Below, in pieces: positions 39,365 through 48,226 of a DNA stretch of 64,000 bases. Position numbers and translations under genes: made by a program. The stretch lies in the NCBI RefSeq assembly GCF_020907985.1, contig NZ_JAJJPA010000001.1, positions 124,001 to 188,000 of the forward strand, written 5' to 3'. The notes below the pieces were generated by a model that ran no database searches, was not told the origin of the DNA, and saw only the letters and a list, made by a program, of their open reading frames with translations. The first letter of the stretch is position 1; each line of letters begins with the position of its first letter. This DNA is from Kitasatospora humi. GTDB lineage: Bacteria > Actinomycetota > Actinomycetes > Streptomycetales > Streptomycetaceae.

Positions 39365-39409
39365 ATGTCCCGCACCGATCGCGGCACCGCCCAGGACCGG
39401 CCATGCTGA
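39365..39409 (+). CDS. Possible 14-codon upstream peptide coupled to the membrane protein
   Basis: ATG 39365 has the strongest ribosome site in the region (GGAGGAG) and opens a 14-codon frame ending at TGA 39407-39409, overlapping the ATG of the membrane protein at 39403. Either a short peptide is made and couples translation of the next frame, or a base error hides that the two are one frame. Sequence alone cannot decide. Confidence 0.35.
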   Translation: MSRTDRGTAQDRPC

Positions 39410-39882
39410 GCGGCGCCCTCTGCTTCCTGCTCACCGCGGCCGGCCTGGTGATCGCCGGTCTGCACGGGTGGCGCCGCCGCTGGCGCACCGCGGTCCGCTG
39501 GACCGCCGCCGCCCTGGTGCCCGCGGGCCTCTACCTCACCGGTCTGATCCCGGTCGGCAGCGCCATCGGCCGAGCCCTCGGCAACTGGGCCGCCAAGCTG
39601 GTGCTCGACCCCGGTGTCTGGACGGGCATCGGCCTGCTCGGCCTGGCCGTGCTGCTGCTGGTCGCCACCGGTGTGGGCCGCAGGTCGTCGAGTGACCGCC
39701 CGGAGGCCGGCACCGCGGCACAGCCCCGCGCCACCGGTACCGGCGCCGCCCCGCGGCCCGCCGTGGGCAAGGCCGCACCGGGCAAGGCCGCACCGGGCAA
39801 AGCCGCACCGGGCAAGGGCGCGGCCGACGACCTGGGCGACTTCTCGGACATCGAGGAGATCCTCCGCAAGCGGGGGATCTAG
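39403..39882 (+). CDS. Small membrane protein with acidic C-terminal tail
   Basis: A 159-residue protein of unknown function. Two or three membrane segments lie within residues 1-90 (LSGALCFLLTAAGLVIAGL; AALVPAGLYLTGLIPVG; TGIGLLGLAVLLLVATGVG). A cytoplasmic tail has a 15-bp/five-residue repeat (KAAPG three times, 39766-39810) and ends DDLGDFSDIEEILRKRGI. The clear tail motif suggests a protein-contact site. ATG 39403 overlaps a short upstream frame. Long open frame upstream to 38968 lies over the opposite gene and is rejected. Confidence 0.7.
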   Translation: MLSGALCFLLTAAGLVIAGLHGWRRRWRTAVRWTAAALVPAGLYLTGLIPVGSAIGRALGNWAAKLVLDPGVWTGIGLLGLAVLLLVATGVGRRSSSDRPEAGTAAQPRATGTGAAPRPAVGKAAPGKAAPGKAAPGKGAADDLGDFSDIEEILRKRGI

Positions 39883-39886
39883 GCCG

Positions 39887-40474
39887 TCACGCCCCCACCG
39901 GCACGCCCGCGTCCTCCGCGTCGGCCGCGGAGCGCTGCCGCGCCCGGTACGCGGCCACGTGCATCCGGTTCCCGCAGGTCCGGCTGTCGCAGTAGCGCCG
40001 CGACCGGTTGCGCGACAGGTCCACGAAGACCCGCGCGCAGTCCGGCGCCTCGCAGCGTCGCAGCCGCTCCCGCTCGCCGGCCATCAGGATCAGCCCCAGC
40101 GCCATGCCCAGCTCGGCCGCCAGGTGGTCGGCCAGCGTCGAGTGCGGAGCGAAGTAGTGCATGTGCCAGCCGTGGCCGTCGTGGTTGGTCAGCCGCGGCG
40201 TCGCGTTGACGTCCGCGACCAGGCTGTTCACCAGCTCGGCGGCGACCTCGGTGGACGGCGCGGTGAAGATCTCCCGCAGCTGCCCGCGCAGCCGCTGCAC
40301 GGCCACCACGTCGTCCGGACCCACCGCGTCCACCTCGCCGATGTCGCAGCGCACCACGAAGGCGTCGACGGCGGCCACATCCGACAGTTGCTCCTGGCCC
40401 GCCACTTCCGGTGCGGTGTTCAGCAGCTCGACAAGGATGCCGAGGGCGCACTCGGTGTCATGGGTGATCAGCAC
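39887..40474 (-). CDS. CGNR zinc-finger regulator
   Basis: A 195-residue protein with the ABATE stress-related N-domain and a C-terminal CGNR zinc finger: RRCEAPDCARVFVDLSRNRS then RRYCDSRTCGNRMHVAAYRA, four cysteines for one zinc with the name-giving CGNR. These are presumed DNA-binding transcription factors. GTG 40474 is used because GAGGAG lies at the right distance; the longer frame to 40738 has no ribosome site. Its targets are unknown. Confidence 0.86.
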   Translation of the reverse strand: MLITHDTECALGILVELLNTAPEVAGQEQLSDVAAVDAFVVRCDIGEVDAVGPDDVVAVQRLRGQLREIFTAPSTEVAAELVNSLVADVNATPRLTNHDGHGWHMHYFAPHSTLADHLAAELGMALGLILMAGERERLRRCEAPDCARVFVDLSRNRSRRYCDSRTCGNRMHVAAYRARQRSAADAEDAGVPVGA

Positions 40475-40833
40475 GTGGGAACTCCTCGCGTGCGCCGGGG
40501 GGCGGTCGGACCCGCCCGCTGGGGAGACCACCCGCCCGAAGGCCGGGGGCCGGTCATCACCGCCGAACAATACCGGGCTGCGCCCCGCGGACGCCGGAAG
40601 GCGCCCGGAGCCGCCGCCATCGCTGCGCCGCAGTGGGCGGGCGAGGCAGGGCGCCGGGCGCCGGTTGCCTGGTGGGCCGGTGGAGCGGACGGACCCGGCG
40701 CACACCGCGGCCCGCGCGTGCGGGTGCGGCGCACGCACGGGCCGCGCCGGTGCGCGGTCGAGCCGATGGCCGTGCCCCCGAGTAGGACGGCCATCCGTTG
40801 GTATCGAGCGCGCCGAGGGGGTGCCCTCGGCCG
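40475..40833. other. Gap between CGNR gene and ssgB
   Basis: About 360 GC-rich bases, minus-strand leader for the CGNR gene and terminator of ssgB (40812-40831). No gene is seen. Confidence 0.5.
40812..40831 (-). terminator. Hairpin directly after ssgB
   Basis: A perfect 8-bp stem GCCGAGGG/CCCTCGGC with a 4-base loop, two bases beyond the ssgB stop codon. Confidence 0.6.
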
Positions 40834-41247
40834 TCAGCTCTCAGCGAGGATGTGCGACAGCTCCCGGTCCAGGTCGAAGTGGCGGTGTTCGGTGCCGGGC
40901 GGCACGGCGGCGTCGGTGCGCTTGAGGAACGATTCAAGCGCCCGGGCAGGTGCTTCCAGCAGGGCTTCTCCCTCGGGAGAGCTCAGTGCGATGCAGACGA
41001 CACCCTGTCCGTGGCTGCGGGACGGCCACACCCGGACGTCGCCCGTCCCGGTGGGTCGGTGCAGCCCCTCCGCGAGCAGGTCGCGGGCGAACACCCACTC
41101 CACGGTCTCGTCGGCACCGGTGTGGAAGGTGGCGTGCACGGCATAGGGGTCGGCGGTGTCGTAGCGCAGACCCGCGGGGACGGGCAGTGAGGACTCGCTC
41201 GACACGATGAGGCGCAGGTGCAGCTCGCAGCTGACCGTGGTGTTCAT
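40834..41247 (-). CDS. ssgB: Sporulation-specific cell division protein SsgB
   Basis: A 137-residue SsgA-like protein with MNTTVSCELHLRL, AGLRYDTADPYAVHATFHT and HFDLDRELSHILAES, practically the sequence of SsgB as I remember it from streptomycetes. SsgB sits at future septum sites in aerial hyphae together with SsgA and recruits FtsZ, starting sporulation division. It is found only in sporulating actinomycetes. The start follows the usual 137-residue form; an in-frame ATG nine bases upstream (41256, giving MALMNTTV) is also possible, with GAAAGG close before it. Confidence 0.96.
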   Translation of the reverse strand: MNTTVSCELHLRLIVSSESSLPVPAGLRYDTADPYAVHATFHTGADETVEWVFARDLLAEGLHRPTGTGDVRVWPSRSHGQGVVCIALSSPEGEALLEAPARALESFLKRTDAAVPPGTEHRHFDLDRELSHILAES

Positions 41248-41256
41248 AAGCGCCAT

Positions 41257-41621
41257 GGCCTTTCGCTCAGTGTGCGCTCGGGGAATCGCACGTCGGCGAA
41301 CGGACCATCCCACCTCCGGCGGCGATGTAAACCCGTCTGTCCCGATTCGGGGTCCGGTGGTAACTCGTCCGGCGCATTGCCCGAAGCCCCGGAACGGCCG
41401 CGCAAAGCCGGGAAGGGCCCGGAGATTGCCTCCGGAACGGTCGCACCGGGTGGATAGCGGTGGGTGCCGCTGCTGTTGCCGGGCGCTCCGGCGGATTGCC
41501 CGACGATCATGGTCGGAGTGGGGAGCCGGGCAGGTCGGGCCGGTGACGGGTCACTCGGGAGGGGGACGGGAGAGCTGGTTCGGAGCACTCCTCGCGATGC
41601 GGTAATGTTTTCCCTGCACCC
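41257..41621. other. Upstream region of ssgB, up to the Val tRNA
   Basis: These 365 bases form the common upstream region of minus-strand ssgB and the plus-strand tRNA-Val. No gene is supported. The sequence around 41600-41615 (GGTAATGTTTTCCC) is the best place for a tRNA promoter -10. Confidence 0.45.
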
Positions 41622-41693
41622 GGGCGATTAGCTCAGCGGGAGAGCACTTCGTTCACACCGAAGGGGTCACTGGTTCGATCCCAGTATCGCCCA
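41622..41693 (+). tRNA. tRNA-Val(CAC), copy 1
   Basis: A 72-base tRNA with acceptor GGGCGAT/ATCGCCC, anticodon stem-loop CTTCG-TTCACAC-CGAAG (anticodon CAC reading GUG), T-arm GGTTCGATCC and discriminator A. CCA is not encoded. A strong terminator follows. Confidence 0.95.
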
Positions 41694-41710
41694 CCGGATT
41701 GCACAGCAAG

Positions 41711-41753
41711 GCGTAGGACCCTGGTTTTTCGACCAGGGTCCTACGCTTTTTTT
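41711..41753 (+). terminator. Strong Rho-independent terminator after tRNA-Val(CAC) copy 1
   Basis: A perfect 15-bp stem GCGTAGGACCCTGGT/ACCAGGGTCCTACGC with a TTTTCG loop, followed by seven or eight T. It is the most canonical terminator in the window. Confidence 0.92.
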
Positions 41754-41933
41754 CCGGTTCCGTCCCGAGGGCACTTTTCGAAGGGGCCGGTGCCTCGCCG
41801 GAAGTGCCCGGCGCGAACTGAGCGGCCGTCACCCGTCAGTGCCGGCAACGGTGCTGTCGGGGCGTCGGGCCGCCGAACACCAACGGGTTTGCGGGAGGCC
41901 CCCGGGAGGGTGCTATCGTTCTTCTCGTTGCCC

Positions 41934-42005
41934 GGGCGATTAGCTCAGCGGGAGAGCACTTCGTTCACACCGAAGGGGTCACTGGTTCGATCCCAGTATC
42001 GCCCA
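41934..42005 (+). tRNA. tRNA-Val(CAC), copy 2
   Basis: Identical in its 72 bases to the copy at 41622, with anticodon CAC. It has a separate terminator-like hairpin, so the two copies seem to be separate transcription units. Confidence 0.95.
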
Positions 42006-42012
42006 CCGGACA

Positions 42013-42050
42013 ACATCGGGCCCGACTGCCAAGGCAGTCGGGCCCGATGT
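42013..42050 (+). terminator. Long palindrome after tRNA-Val(CAC) copy 2
   Basis: A perfect 18-bp inverted repeat (42013-42030 with 42033-42050) with only two bases between, followed by GTTGT. It should end the tRNA transcript and perhaps the opposite exonuclease transcript. Confidence 0.8.
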
Positions 42051-42106
42051 GTTGTGCTGACGGCTGCTCAGGCGGCTCTCGTGAGCGGCCGGCGCAGTGC
42101 CGCCGG

Positions 42107-42826
42107 TCAGGCGGCCGGGCGCAGTGGCCAGGAGCGGTCGACCTGCTCATGGGCGCCGGACCGGTCGAACCAGTCCTGCAGCCCACGGGCCTGGGCCGCG
42201 TGCCAGACCGTCTGCCGCAGGTGCAGTTCGGCGGGGGAGAACCGGCCGAGCGCGGCGCGGTGCCGCTCACCCAGCACCCGGACCAGCTGCATGGCGGCCA
42301 GGGCGTCCGCCCCCGCGTCGTGCGCGCCCTCCAGCACCACCCCGTAGTGCGCGCATAGGTCGGTGAGGGTGCGGCGGCCCCGGCGGTAGCGGTCGACGTG
42401 CTTGTCCAGCACCCGCGGGTCGACCACCAGCAGCTCGGCGCCGGCCAGCCGAGCGGCCAGCGTGCTCTGGTGGTGGCGCCGCAACTCCCGGTCGAGCAGC
42501 GTCAGGTCGTAGGGCGCGTTCATCACCACCAGCGGCACGCCGGCCCTGGCCTGAGCGGCCAGTGCGTCCGCTATCTCCGCCGTCACCTGCCGCGGCGGGC
42601 GCCCGTGCGCCCGCACCCGCTCGTCGGTGATGCCGTGCACGGCCCGGGCACCGTCGGGGATCGGGACTCCCGGGTCGGCCAGCCAGGTCAGCCGTTCGAC
42701 CGGGGCGCCGGGCGCGGGCTGCAGCAGCAGGGCGGCGGAGACGATCCGGTCCCGTTCCACGTCCACGCCGGTGGTCTCGGTGTCGAAGGAGGCGAGCGGA
42801 CCTTCGTACCACTGCGGGTCCTGCAT
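42107..42826 (-). CDS. DEDDh 3'-5' exonuclease, DnaQ-like
   Basis: A 239-residue exonuclease. Exo I is SFDTETTGVD (D and E metal ligands), Exo II includes NAPYDLTLLD, and Exo III is AHDAGADALA with the H and last D of the DEDDh type. It may proofread for DNA polymerase III or degrade single-stranded DNA; as a free-standing protein without a polymerase-contact tail it is not necessarily the main epsilon subunit. ATG 42826 is chosen because GAGGGG lies eight bases upstream; GTG 42835 would be too close. Confidence 0.88.
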   Translation of the reverse strand: MQDPQWYEGPLASFDTETTGVDVERDRIVSAALLLQPAPGAPVERLTWLADPGVPIPDGARAVHGITDERVRAHGRPPRQVTAEIADALAAQARAGVPLVVMNAPYDLTLLDRELRRHHQSTLAARLAGAELLVVDPRVLDKHVDRYRRGRRTLTDLCAHYGVVLEGAHDAGADALAAMQLVRVLGERHRAALGRFSPAELHLRQTVWHAAQARGLQDWFDRSGAHEQVDRSWPLRPAA

Positions 42827-43118
42827 GATGACCACCCCTCACATCCCCTGGGAGAAGCCCCGGATGCTCCCCGCGCGCACCGCTGGCGGTCCGTCAATTC
42901 CCGGCGCGGGGTTCCGAGCAGGTGATACCCCGGGGACGTACCGGCTCAACCCCGGGTGACCAGCCGGTTCGGGAAGTCGGCCGGGGCGGTCGGCCCGGCC
43001 GGGGCGGGCCGACCGGGGACCGTGGGGCAGGGTGCACGGTGGGACCGGTCGGATCGGTACCATCGGGGGCAAGCAGCAGCAGCTGCGGCCATCAGATCCA
43101 GCACGTCAGGAGAGACCG

Positions 43119-45098
43119 GTGACGGACGTCCGGGTAATCATCAACCGCGAACCCGATCGGGAAGAGCGCGTGGTGACCACGGGCACTACCGCCGCCGAGC
43201 TGTTCGCCGACAACCGCAGCGTGATCGCCGCCCGGGTGGCCGGGGCCCTCAAGGACCTCAGCTACCAGCTCGAGGACGGCGACGAGGTCGAGCCGGTCGA
43301 GATCACCAGCCCGGACGGCCTGAACATCCTGCGCCACTCGACCGCCCATGTGATGGCCCAGGCCGTGCAGGAGATCTTCCCGGAGGCCAAGCTCGGCATC
43401 GGTCCGCCGATCAAGGACGGCTTCTACTACGACTTCGACGTCGAGAAGCCGTTCCACCCCGATGACCTGAAGGCCGTCGAGAAGCGGATGCAGGAGATCA
43501 TCAAGAAGGGCCAGAAGTTCTCCCGCCGCGTGGTCACCGACGAGGCGGCCCGCGAGGAGCTGGCCAAGGAGCCGTACAAGCTGGAGCTGATCGGCCTCAA
43601 GGGCTCCGCCGCGACCGCCGGCGAGGGCGCCGACGTCGAGGTGGGCAGCGGCGAGCTGACCATCTACGACAACGTGGACGCCAAGACCGGCGAGACCTGC
43701 TGGGGCGACCTCTGCCGCGGTCCGCACCTGCCGAGCACCCGGATGATCCCGGCGTTCAAGATCATGCGTTCGGCGGGCGCCTACTGGCGCGGCAGCGAGA
43801 AGAACCCGATGCTGCAGCGCATCTACGGCACCGCCTGGCCGACGAAGGACGAGCTCAAGGCCCACCTGGAGTTCCTGGAGGAGGCCGCCAAGCGCGACCA
43901 CCGCAAGCTGGGCACCGAGCTGGACCTCTTCTCCATCCCCGAGGAGATCGGCTCCGGTCTGGCCGTCTTCCACCCCAAGGGCGGCGTGATGCGCCGGGCC
44001 ATGGAGGACTACTCGCGCAAGCGGCACGAGGAGGCGGGCTACGAGTTCGTCTACACCCCGCACGCGACCAAGGGCACCCTGTTCGAGCTCTCCGGTCACC
44101 TGGACTGGTACGCCGACGGCATGTACCCGCCCATGCAGCTCGACGGCGAGAACGACTACTACCTCAAGCCGATGAACTGCCCGATGCACAACCTGATCTT
44201 CCGCTCGCGCGGTCGGTCGTACCGTGAACTGCCGCTGCGGCTCTTCGAGTTCGGCACGGTCTACCGGTACGAGAAGTCGGGTGTGGTGCACGGCCTGACC
44301 CGCGCCCGCGGCTTCACCCAGGACGACGCGCACATCTACTGCACCAAGGAGCAGATGGCCGGCGAGCTGGACTCGCTGCTCACCTTCGTGCTGGACCTGC
44401 TGCGCGACTACGGCCTGACCGACTTCTACCTGGAGCTGTCCACCAAGGACCCGGAGAAGTTCATCGGCAGCGACGAGGAGTGGGAGGAGGCCACCGAGAC
44501 GCTGCGCAAGGCGGCCGAGAAGCAGAACCTCGAACTCGTCCTGGACGAGGCCGGTGCGGCGTTCTACGGCCCCAAGATCTCGGTGCAGGCGCGGGACGCG
44601 ATCGGCCGCACCTGGCAGATGTCCACCATCCAGGTCGACTTCCAGCTGCCGCAGCGCTTCGACCTGGAGTTCCAGGGCGCCGACGGCAACCGCCAGCGGC
44701 CGGTGATGATCCACCGCGCCCTGTTCGGCTCGATCGAGCGGTTCTTCGCCGTGCTGCTGGAGCACTACGCGGGCGCCATGCCGCCGTGGCTGGCCCCGGT
44801 CACGGTGGTCGGCATCCCGATCACCGACGAGCACGTGCCGTACCTCCAGGAGGTCGCGGCGGAGCTCAGGAAGCACGGGATCCGGGTCGAGGTGGACGCC
44901 TCGGACGACCGGATGCAGAAGAAGATCAGGAACGCTCAGAAGAGCAAGGTGCCCTTCATGATCATCGCTGGCAACGACGACGTCGAGGCCGGCGCGGTGA
45001 GCTTCCGCTACCGCAGCGGTGAGCAGAAGAACGGTGTGCCGACGGCAGAGGCCGTCGCCGAGATCGTGGACGCGGTGCAGCGCCGGATCCAGGTCTGA
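43119..45098 (+). CDS. thrS: Threonyl-tRNA synthetase
   Basis: A 659-residue class II synthetase that charges tRNA-Thr. It has the N-terminal TGS domain (1-70), the editing domain with [12 protein letters not shown] (HxxxH-like) and later the catalytic core: zinc ligands in [17 protein letters not shown] (motif 2 region) and the histidine of [13 protein letters not shown] (motif 3). The C-terminal anticodon domain begins [16 protein letters not shown] 43119 has AGGAGAG upstream; the longer frame to 43032 is not needed. The gene is followed by a terminator. Confidence 0.97.
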   Translation: MTDVRVIINREPDREERVVTTGTTAAELFADNRSVIAARVAGALKDLSYQLEDGDEVEPVEITSPDGLNILRHSTAHVMAQAVQEIFPEAKLGIGPPIKDGFYYDFDVEKPFHPDDLKAVEKRMQEIIKKGQKFSRRVVTDEAAREELAKEPYKLELIGLKGSAATAGEGADVEVGSGELTIYDNVDAKTGETCWGDLCRGPHLPSTRMIPAFKIMRSAGAYWRGSEKNPMLQRIYGTAWPTKDELKAHLEFLEEAAKRDHRKLGTELDLFSIPEEIGSGLAVFHPKGGVMRRAMEDYSRKRHEEAGYEFVYTPHATKGTLFELSGHLDWYADGMYPPMQLDGENDYYLKPMNCPMHNLIFRSRGRSYRELPLRLFEFGTVYRYEKSGVVHGLTRARGFTQDDAHIYCTKEQMAGELDSLLTFVLDLLRDYGLTDFYLELSTKDPEKFIGSDEEWEEATETLRKAAEKQNLELVLDEAGAAFYGPKISVQARDAIGRTWQMSTIQVDFQLPQRFDLEFQGADGNRQRPVMIHRALFGSIERFFAVLLEHYAGAMPPWLAPVTVVGIPITDEHVPYLQEVAAELRKHGIRVEVDASDDRMQKKIRNAQKSKVPFMIIAGNDDVEAGAVSFRYRSGEQKNGVPTAEAVAEIVDAVQRRIQV

Positions 45099-45116
45099 TC
45101 GACGTCGTACCGACCT

Positions 45117-45151
45117 GTGGGCCGGGCTTCCCAGCTGGGAGTCCGGCCCAC
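45117..45151 (+). terminator. Terminator after thrS
   Basis: A nearly perfect stem GTGGGCCGG...CCGGCCCAC of about 15 bp with an AGCT loop, 18 bases after the thrS stop. No T-tract. Confidence 0.7.
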
Positions 45152-45191
45152 GCCTGTCAGCCGGGTGCCCCGGCCGAATATGCTGATCAGC

Positions 45192-45743
45192 ATGACGAGT
45201 GAGCCGGTACTGCAGCAGGGTGTCGGGGAGCCGGACGGCTTCCGGCGTTTGTGGACCCCCCATCGGATGGCGTACATCCAGGGAGAGAACAAGCCGACCG
45301 GGCCGGCCCCGGACGACGGCTGCCCGTTCTGCACGATCCCCTCGCTGAGCGACGAGGACGGGCTGATCGTCACCCGCGGCCGGCACGTCTTCGCGGTGCT
45401 CAACCTCTACCCGTACAACGGCGGCCACCTGATGGTGGTCCCGTACCGGCACGTGGCCGACTACACCGAGCTGACCGACGAGGAGACCGTCGAGCTCGCG
45501 GCGCTCACCAAGCAGGCGATGACCGCACTGCGGGCGGCCTCGGGTGCCCACGGGTTCAACATCGGCATGAACCAGGGCGGTGCGGCCGGCGCCGGGATCG
45601 CCGCGCACCTGCACCAGCACGTGGTGCCGCGCTGGGGCGGGGACACCAACTTCATGCCGGTGGTCGGCCACACCAAGGTGCTGCCGCAACTGCTCGCCGA
45701 CACCCGCAAGATGCTCGCCGAGGCCTGGCCGCAGCAGGGCTGA
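45192..45743 (+). CDS. HIT-family nucleotide hydrolase/phosphorylase
   Basis: A 183-residue histidine-triad protein. The triad is HLHQHVVPRW (HxHxH), with CPFCTIP zinc-like cysteines near the N-terminus and NLYPYNGGHLMVVPYRH. Relatives split diadenosine tetraphosphate or adenylyl conjugates; the mycobacterial counterpart (Rv2613c type) is an Ap4A phosphorylase, and the order with the phosphatidylinositol genes is the same there, so that activity is the best guess. ATG 45192; ATG 45180 is a less likely alternative. Confidence 0.9.
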   Translation: MTSEPVLQQGVGEPDGFRRLWTPHRMAYIQGENKPTGPAPDDGCPFCTIPSLSDEDGLIVTRGRHVFAVLNLYPYNGGHLMVVPYRHVADYTELTDEETVELAALTKQAMTALRAASGAHGFNIGMNQGGAAGAGIAAHLHQHVVPRWGGDTNFMPVVGHTKVLPQLLADTRKMLAEAWPQQG

Positions 45744-45749
45744 GCCGCC

Positions 45750-45792
45750 ACGTCGCAAGGGCCCGCTCCCTCGGAGCGGGCCCTTGCGACGT
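45750..45792. terminator. Bidirectional terminator between HIT gene and membrane protein gene
   Basis: A perfect 20-bp stem (45750-45769 with 45773-45792) with a three-base CTC loop, located between two convergent genes. Very stable and symmetrical, so effective from both sides. Confidence 0.85.
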
Positions 45793-45808
45793 CACGACCG
45801 GCAGCCGG

Positions 45809-47455
45809 TCACGAGGCGCCGTACTCGTCCGCGTCGAACGGCCGGGCGCCCTGCATCTCGGCCTTGAGGATCAGGCCGCGGTTGGTGAAGCGGTCGATGT
45901 TGACGTCGTGGTCCGCCAGGAACTCCAGGGTGGCGCTCTGCACCGCGCTGACCACGGGGCTGGCGATCCGCATCGAGTCGTCGGCCATGAACCGGTTGTC
46001 CCAGGTCCGGCCGACCCACGCGGTGCGCAGACCGAACGGCTCCGGGAGCTTCATGGTGCCGCCGAGCCAGTCGAGCAGCCCGGGGGACCACAGGAACGGC
46101 GCCCGCAGCGCCTGCCGGACCACCTCGATGTTGGTGACCAGCGGAAGCTGGACGGTGCGTTCCTCCCAGAACTTGCCGGGCTTGGGCCTCGACTCCTCGC
46201 GCGGCTTGGGCTTGTCGGCGAACGGGCCCTTGAGCGGAGGCAGGGTGTGCCCGGCCACCGAGACCCGCAGGGTGTTGGCGAGCACGGTGACGGTGACCGT
46301 GACGCTGACGACCAATTGGCCGCTGTTGAGCACGAACTGGGTGCCCAGGTAGTGGCGCAGCCCGCCCTTGCCGAAGTCCTGCTGGTTGGCGATGGTGACC
46401 ACGGCGTGGTCGCGCATCCGGGGGCCGTCCATGTCGGGGCCGCCGGGGCGGCTGATCTCGTCGGCGCCGGCACCGATGGCCTGGATCACCCACTGCTCCA
46501 CCGAGGCGCCCGGCACCGCGCCGTTGGCGACCTGGCTGCGCCCCATGGTGCCGTTGATCCGGTCGGTGATCTTCTTGACCAGGTCCCAGACGTGGAACGA
46601 GCGGAACTCCTCGAAGCCCTCGGCGGGCTTGAGGTCCTCGACCATCTCCCAGGAGCCCCAGCGGCGGCCGAGGCCGAGTATTCCCTTGGCGCCGGCGTAG
46701 TGCAGGACGTTGGTGTCCTGCTCCAGCATCAGCTGGGTGAGGCCCTGCTTGAGGGCGGTGGCCTTCTTGTCGTTCTCGCTCTTGGGGACGGCGGTGGGCA
46801 GCACGGCGGCGCTGAGGTTGCCGTCGAGCACGTCGGCCCAGCGGGCCCGCAGGTCCTTGACCGACCTGATCACGACCTGCTTGGCGATGAACCAGCCGGC
46901 GATCGGGGCGAGCATGACGACGCGGGTGTAGAGCGAGGCGAACCCGTGGAACGGGGGCCTCAGGGCGAGGAAGAGGGTGAGCGCGGCCGGGATCAGCCAG
47001 ATCAGCGGGCCGAACGCCTTGTCCCACTTGCCGCGCTGGGTGCGTCGGCGCAGCTCGTAGGCGGCCAGCCAGATCAGCGTGCCGGGCAGGAAGAGCAGCC
47101 CGAAGACCAGCGTGACCAGCATCAGCCGCTTGTCCCGGGCGGCCCGCAACTCCTCGGCGGCGAGGCAGTGTTCGACCACCATCCGAGGTTCGGTGCCGAA
47201 CGCGGGCACCAGTGGCTTGCGCTTGGCACCGAGGGTGCGGGTGATGATGGCCTTGCTCCAGGCCTCTCCGAGATTCGGCCGGAAGAGGTCGTGCCAGCCG
47301 GTCTTCCTGCTGACGCCCTCCACCGCTTCGACGAAGTCGTCCAGCTCGGTGTCGCGGTAGGCGACCGACGAGAGCGCCTGGGTGACCGCGGTCTGCGGCC
47401 CGGCGGCGTCCGTAAGGGGTATCTGTGCCCCCGGAGTCATGTCGAGCTTTGCCAT
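45809..47455 (-). CDS. Large membrane protein of unknown function
   Basis: A 548-residue protein I do not recognise. Three hydrophobic segments lie at about 111-133 (LVTLVFGLLFLPGTLIWLAAY), 148-166 (LIWLIPAALTLFLAL) and 176-192. Before them is a 110-residue soluble part, and after them about 350 residues that should lie in the cytoplasm, with a possible beta strand VVSVTVTVTVLANTLRVSV. There is no signal peptide. ATG 47455 has GGAGGGGAGG upstream. It seems to be a conserved streptomycete type between thrS/HIT and the phosphatidylinositol genes. Confidence 0.75.
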   Translation of the reverse strand: MAKLDMTPGAQIPLTDAAGPQTAVTQALSSVAYRDTELDDFVEAVEGVSRKTGWHDLFRPNLGEAWSKAIITRTLGAKRKPLVPAFGTEPRMVVEHCLAAEELRAARDKRLMLVTLVFGLLFLPGTLIWLAAYELRRRTQRGKWDKAFGPLIWLIPAALTLFLALRPPFHGFASLYTRVVMLAPIAGWFIAKQVVIRSVKDLRARWADVLDGNLSAAVLPTAVPKSENDKKATALKQGLTQLMLEQDTNVLHYAGAKGILGLGRRWGSWEMVEDLKPAEGFEEFRSFHVWDLVKKITDRINGTMGRSQVANGAVPGASVEQWVIQAIGAGADEISRPGGPDMDGPRMRDHAVVTIANQQDFGKGGLRHYLGTQFVLNSGQLVVSVTVTVTVLANTLRVSVAGHTLPPLKGPFADKPKPREESRPKPGKFWEERTVQLPLVTNIEVVRQALRAPFLWSPGLLDWLGGTMKLPEPFGLRTAWVGRTWDNRFMADDSMRIASPVVSAVQSATLEFLADHDVNIDRFTNRGLILKAEMQGARPFDADEYGAS

Positions 47456-47613
47456 GGCGGCCTCCCCTCCCTCCGTGTCAGCGGCAGGTTATCGTGCTCA
47501 CGGGCCCCTGCGGCGACGGTCGTCTGAAGTACCGTCACCTGGCGGTGACGAGTTTTCGCCAGGTTCATTCCCAGGGGTGACCAGCTTCGATCCAGGCAAG
47601 GGGGATCAGTCGG

Positions 47614-48006
47614 ATGAGCGGTCCGGAGCCGGTGTTGGTCTTCGACGGGGACTGCGCGTTCTGCAGCTCCTGCGCGCGGGCCGCCGAGCGGTGGCTGCGC
47701 GGCCCGCGGGCCGGCGGGTGGACGGTCGAGGCGTTCCAGTTCGCCGATCTGGCCGCGCTGGGGGTGACCGAGGAGCGGGCGGCCCGCGAGGTGTTGTGGA
47801 TCACTCCCATGGGGGAGGTGCACGGCGGGGCGCAGGCGGTGGCGAAGCTGCTGCTGCGCGCCGGGGGCGGGTGGGCCTACCTGGGCGGGGTGCTGCGGTT
47901 GGCGCCGGTGCGGCCGGTGGCGGCGGCGGTGTACCGCTGGGTGGCGGCCAACCGGCACCGGATGCCTGGTGGCACCCCGGCCTGTGCGCTGCCGCACCGC
48001 GGCTGA
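47614..48006 (+). CDS. DCC-family thiol-disulfide oxidoreductase (DUF393)
   Basis: A 130-residue protein starting VLVFDGDCAFCSSC, the DxDCxxC signature of the DCC/YuxK family: two aspartates and a CxxC pair in a thioredoxin-like fold. The rest (FADLAALGVTEERAAREVLW, GGAQAVAKLLL) fits the family. The physiological partner is unknown. ATG 47614 follows AAGGGGGA and is divergent from the membrane protein gene. Confidence 0.88.
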   Translation: MSGPEPVLVFDGDCAFCSSCARAAERWLRGPRAGGWTVEAFQFADLAALGVTEERAAREVLWITPMGEVHGGAQAVAKLLLRAGGGWAYLGGVLRLAPVRPVAAAVYRWVAANRHRMPGGTPACALPHRG

Positions 48007-48009
48007 GCC

Positions 48010-48047
48010 GGGCTCGCGGCTCGGGCTCGCGGCTCGGGCTCGCGGCC
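48010..48047. repeat. 13-bp tandem repeat, 2.9 copies
   Basis: Units GGGCTCGCGGCTC at 48010-48022 and 48023-48035 and a 12-base third unit follow the DCC gene stop by four bases. Confidence 0.8.
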
Positions 48048-48226
48048 GCCTCGGCGGGGTTGCCGAGGACGACCCCGCCGATCACGCCCGGGGCGGCCGA
48101 GCGCCGTCGTCAGGCTGGATACCATGGGTCACGCCGGGCGGGCTGATCCGCCCGGCCGCCCGGCGCTGCCGCTGATGGCCGCCGGTGCTCGAACCCGGTA
48201 GTGAGATCGGAGCGGTCCGGAAGGCC

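Noticed and set aside
43092..45758. 888-codon minus-strand frame opposite thrS and the HIT gene
   Set aside because: Shadow frame; thrS and HIT motifs are all on the plus strand.
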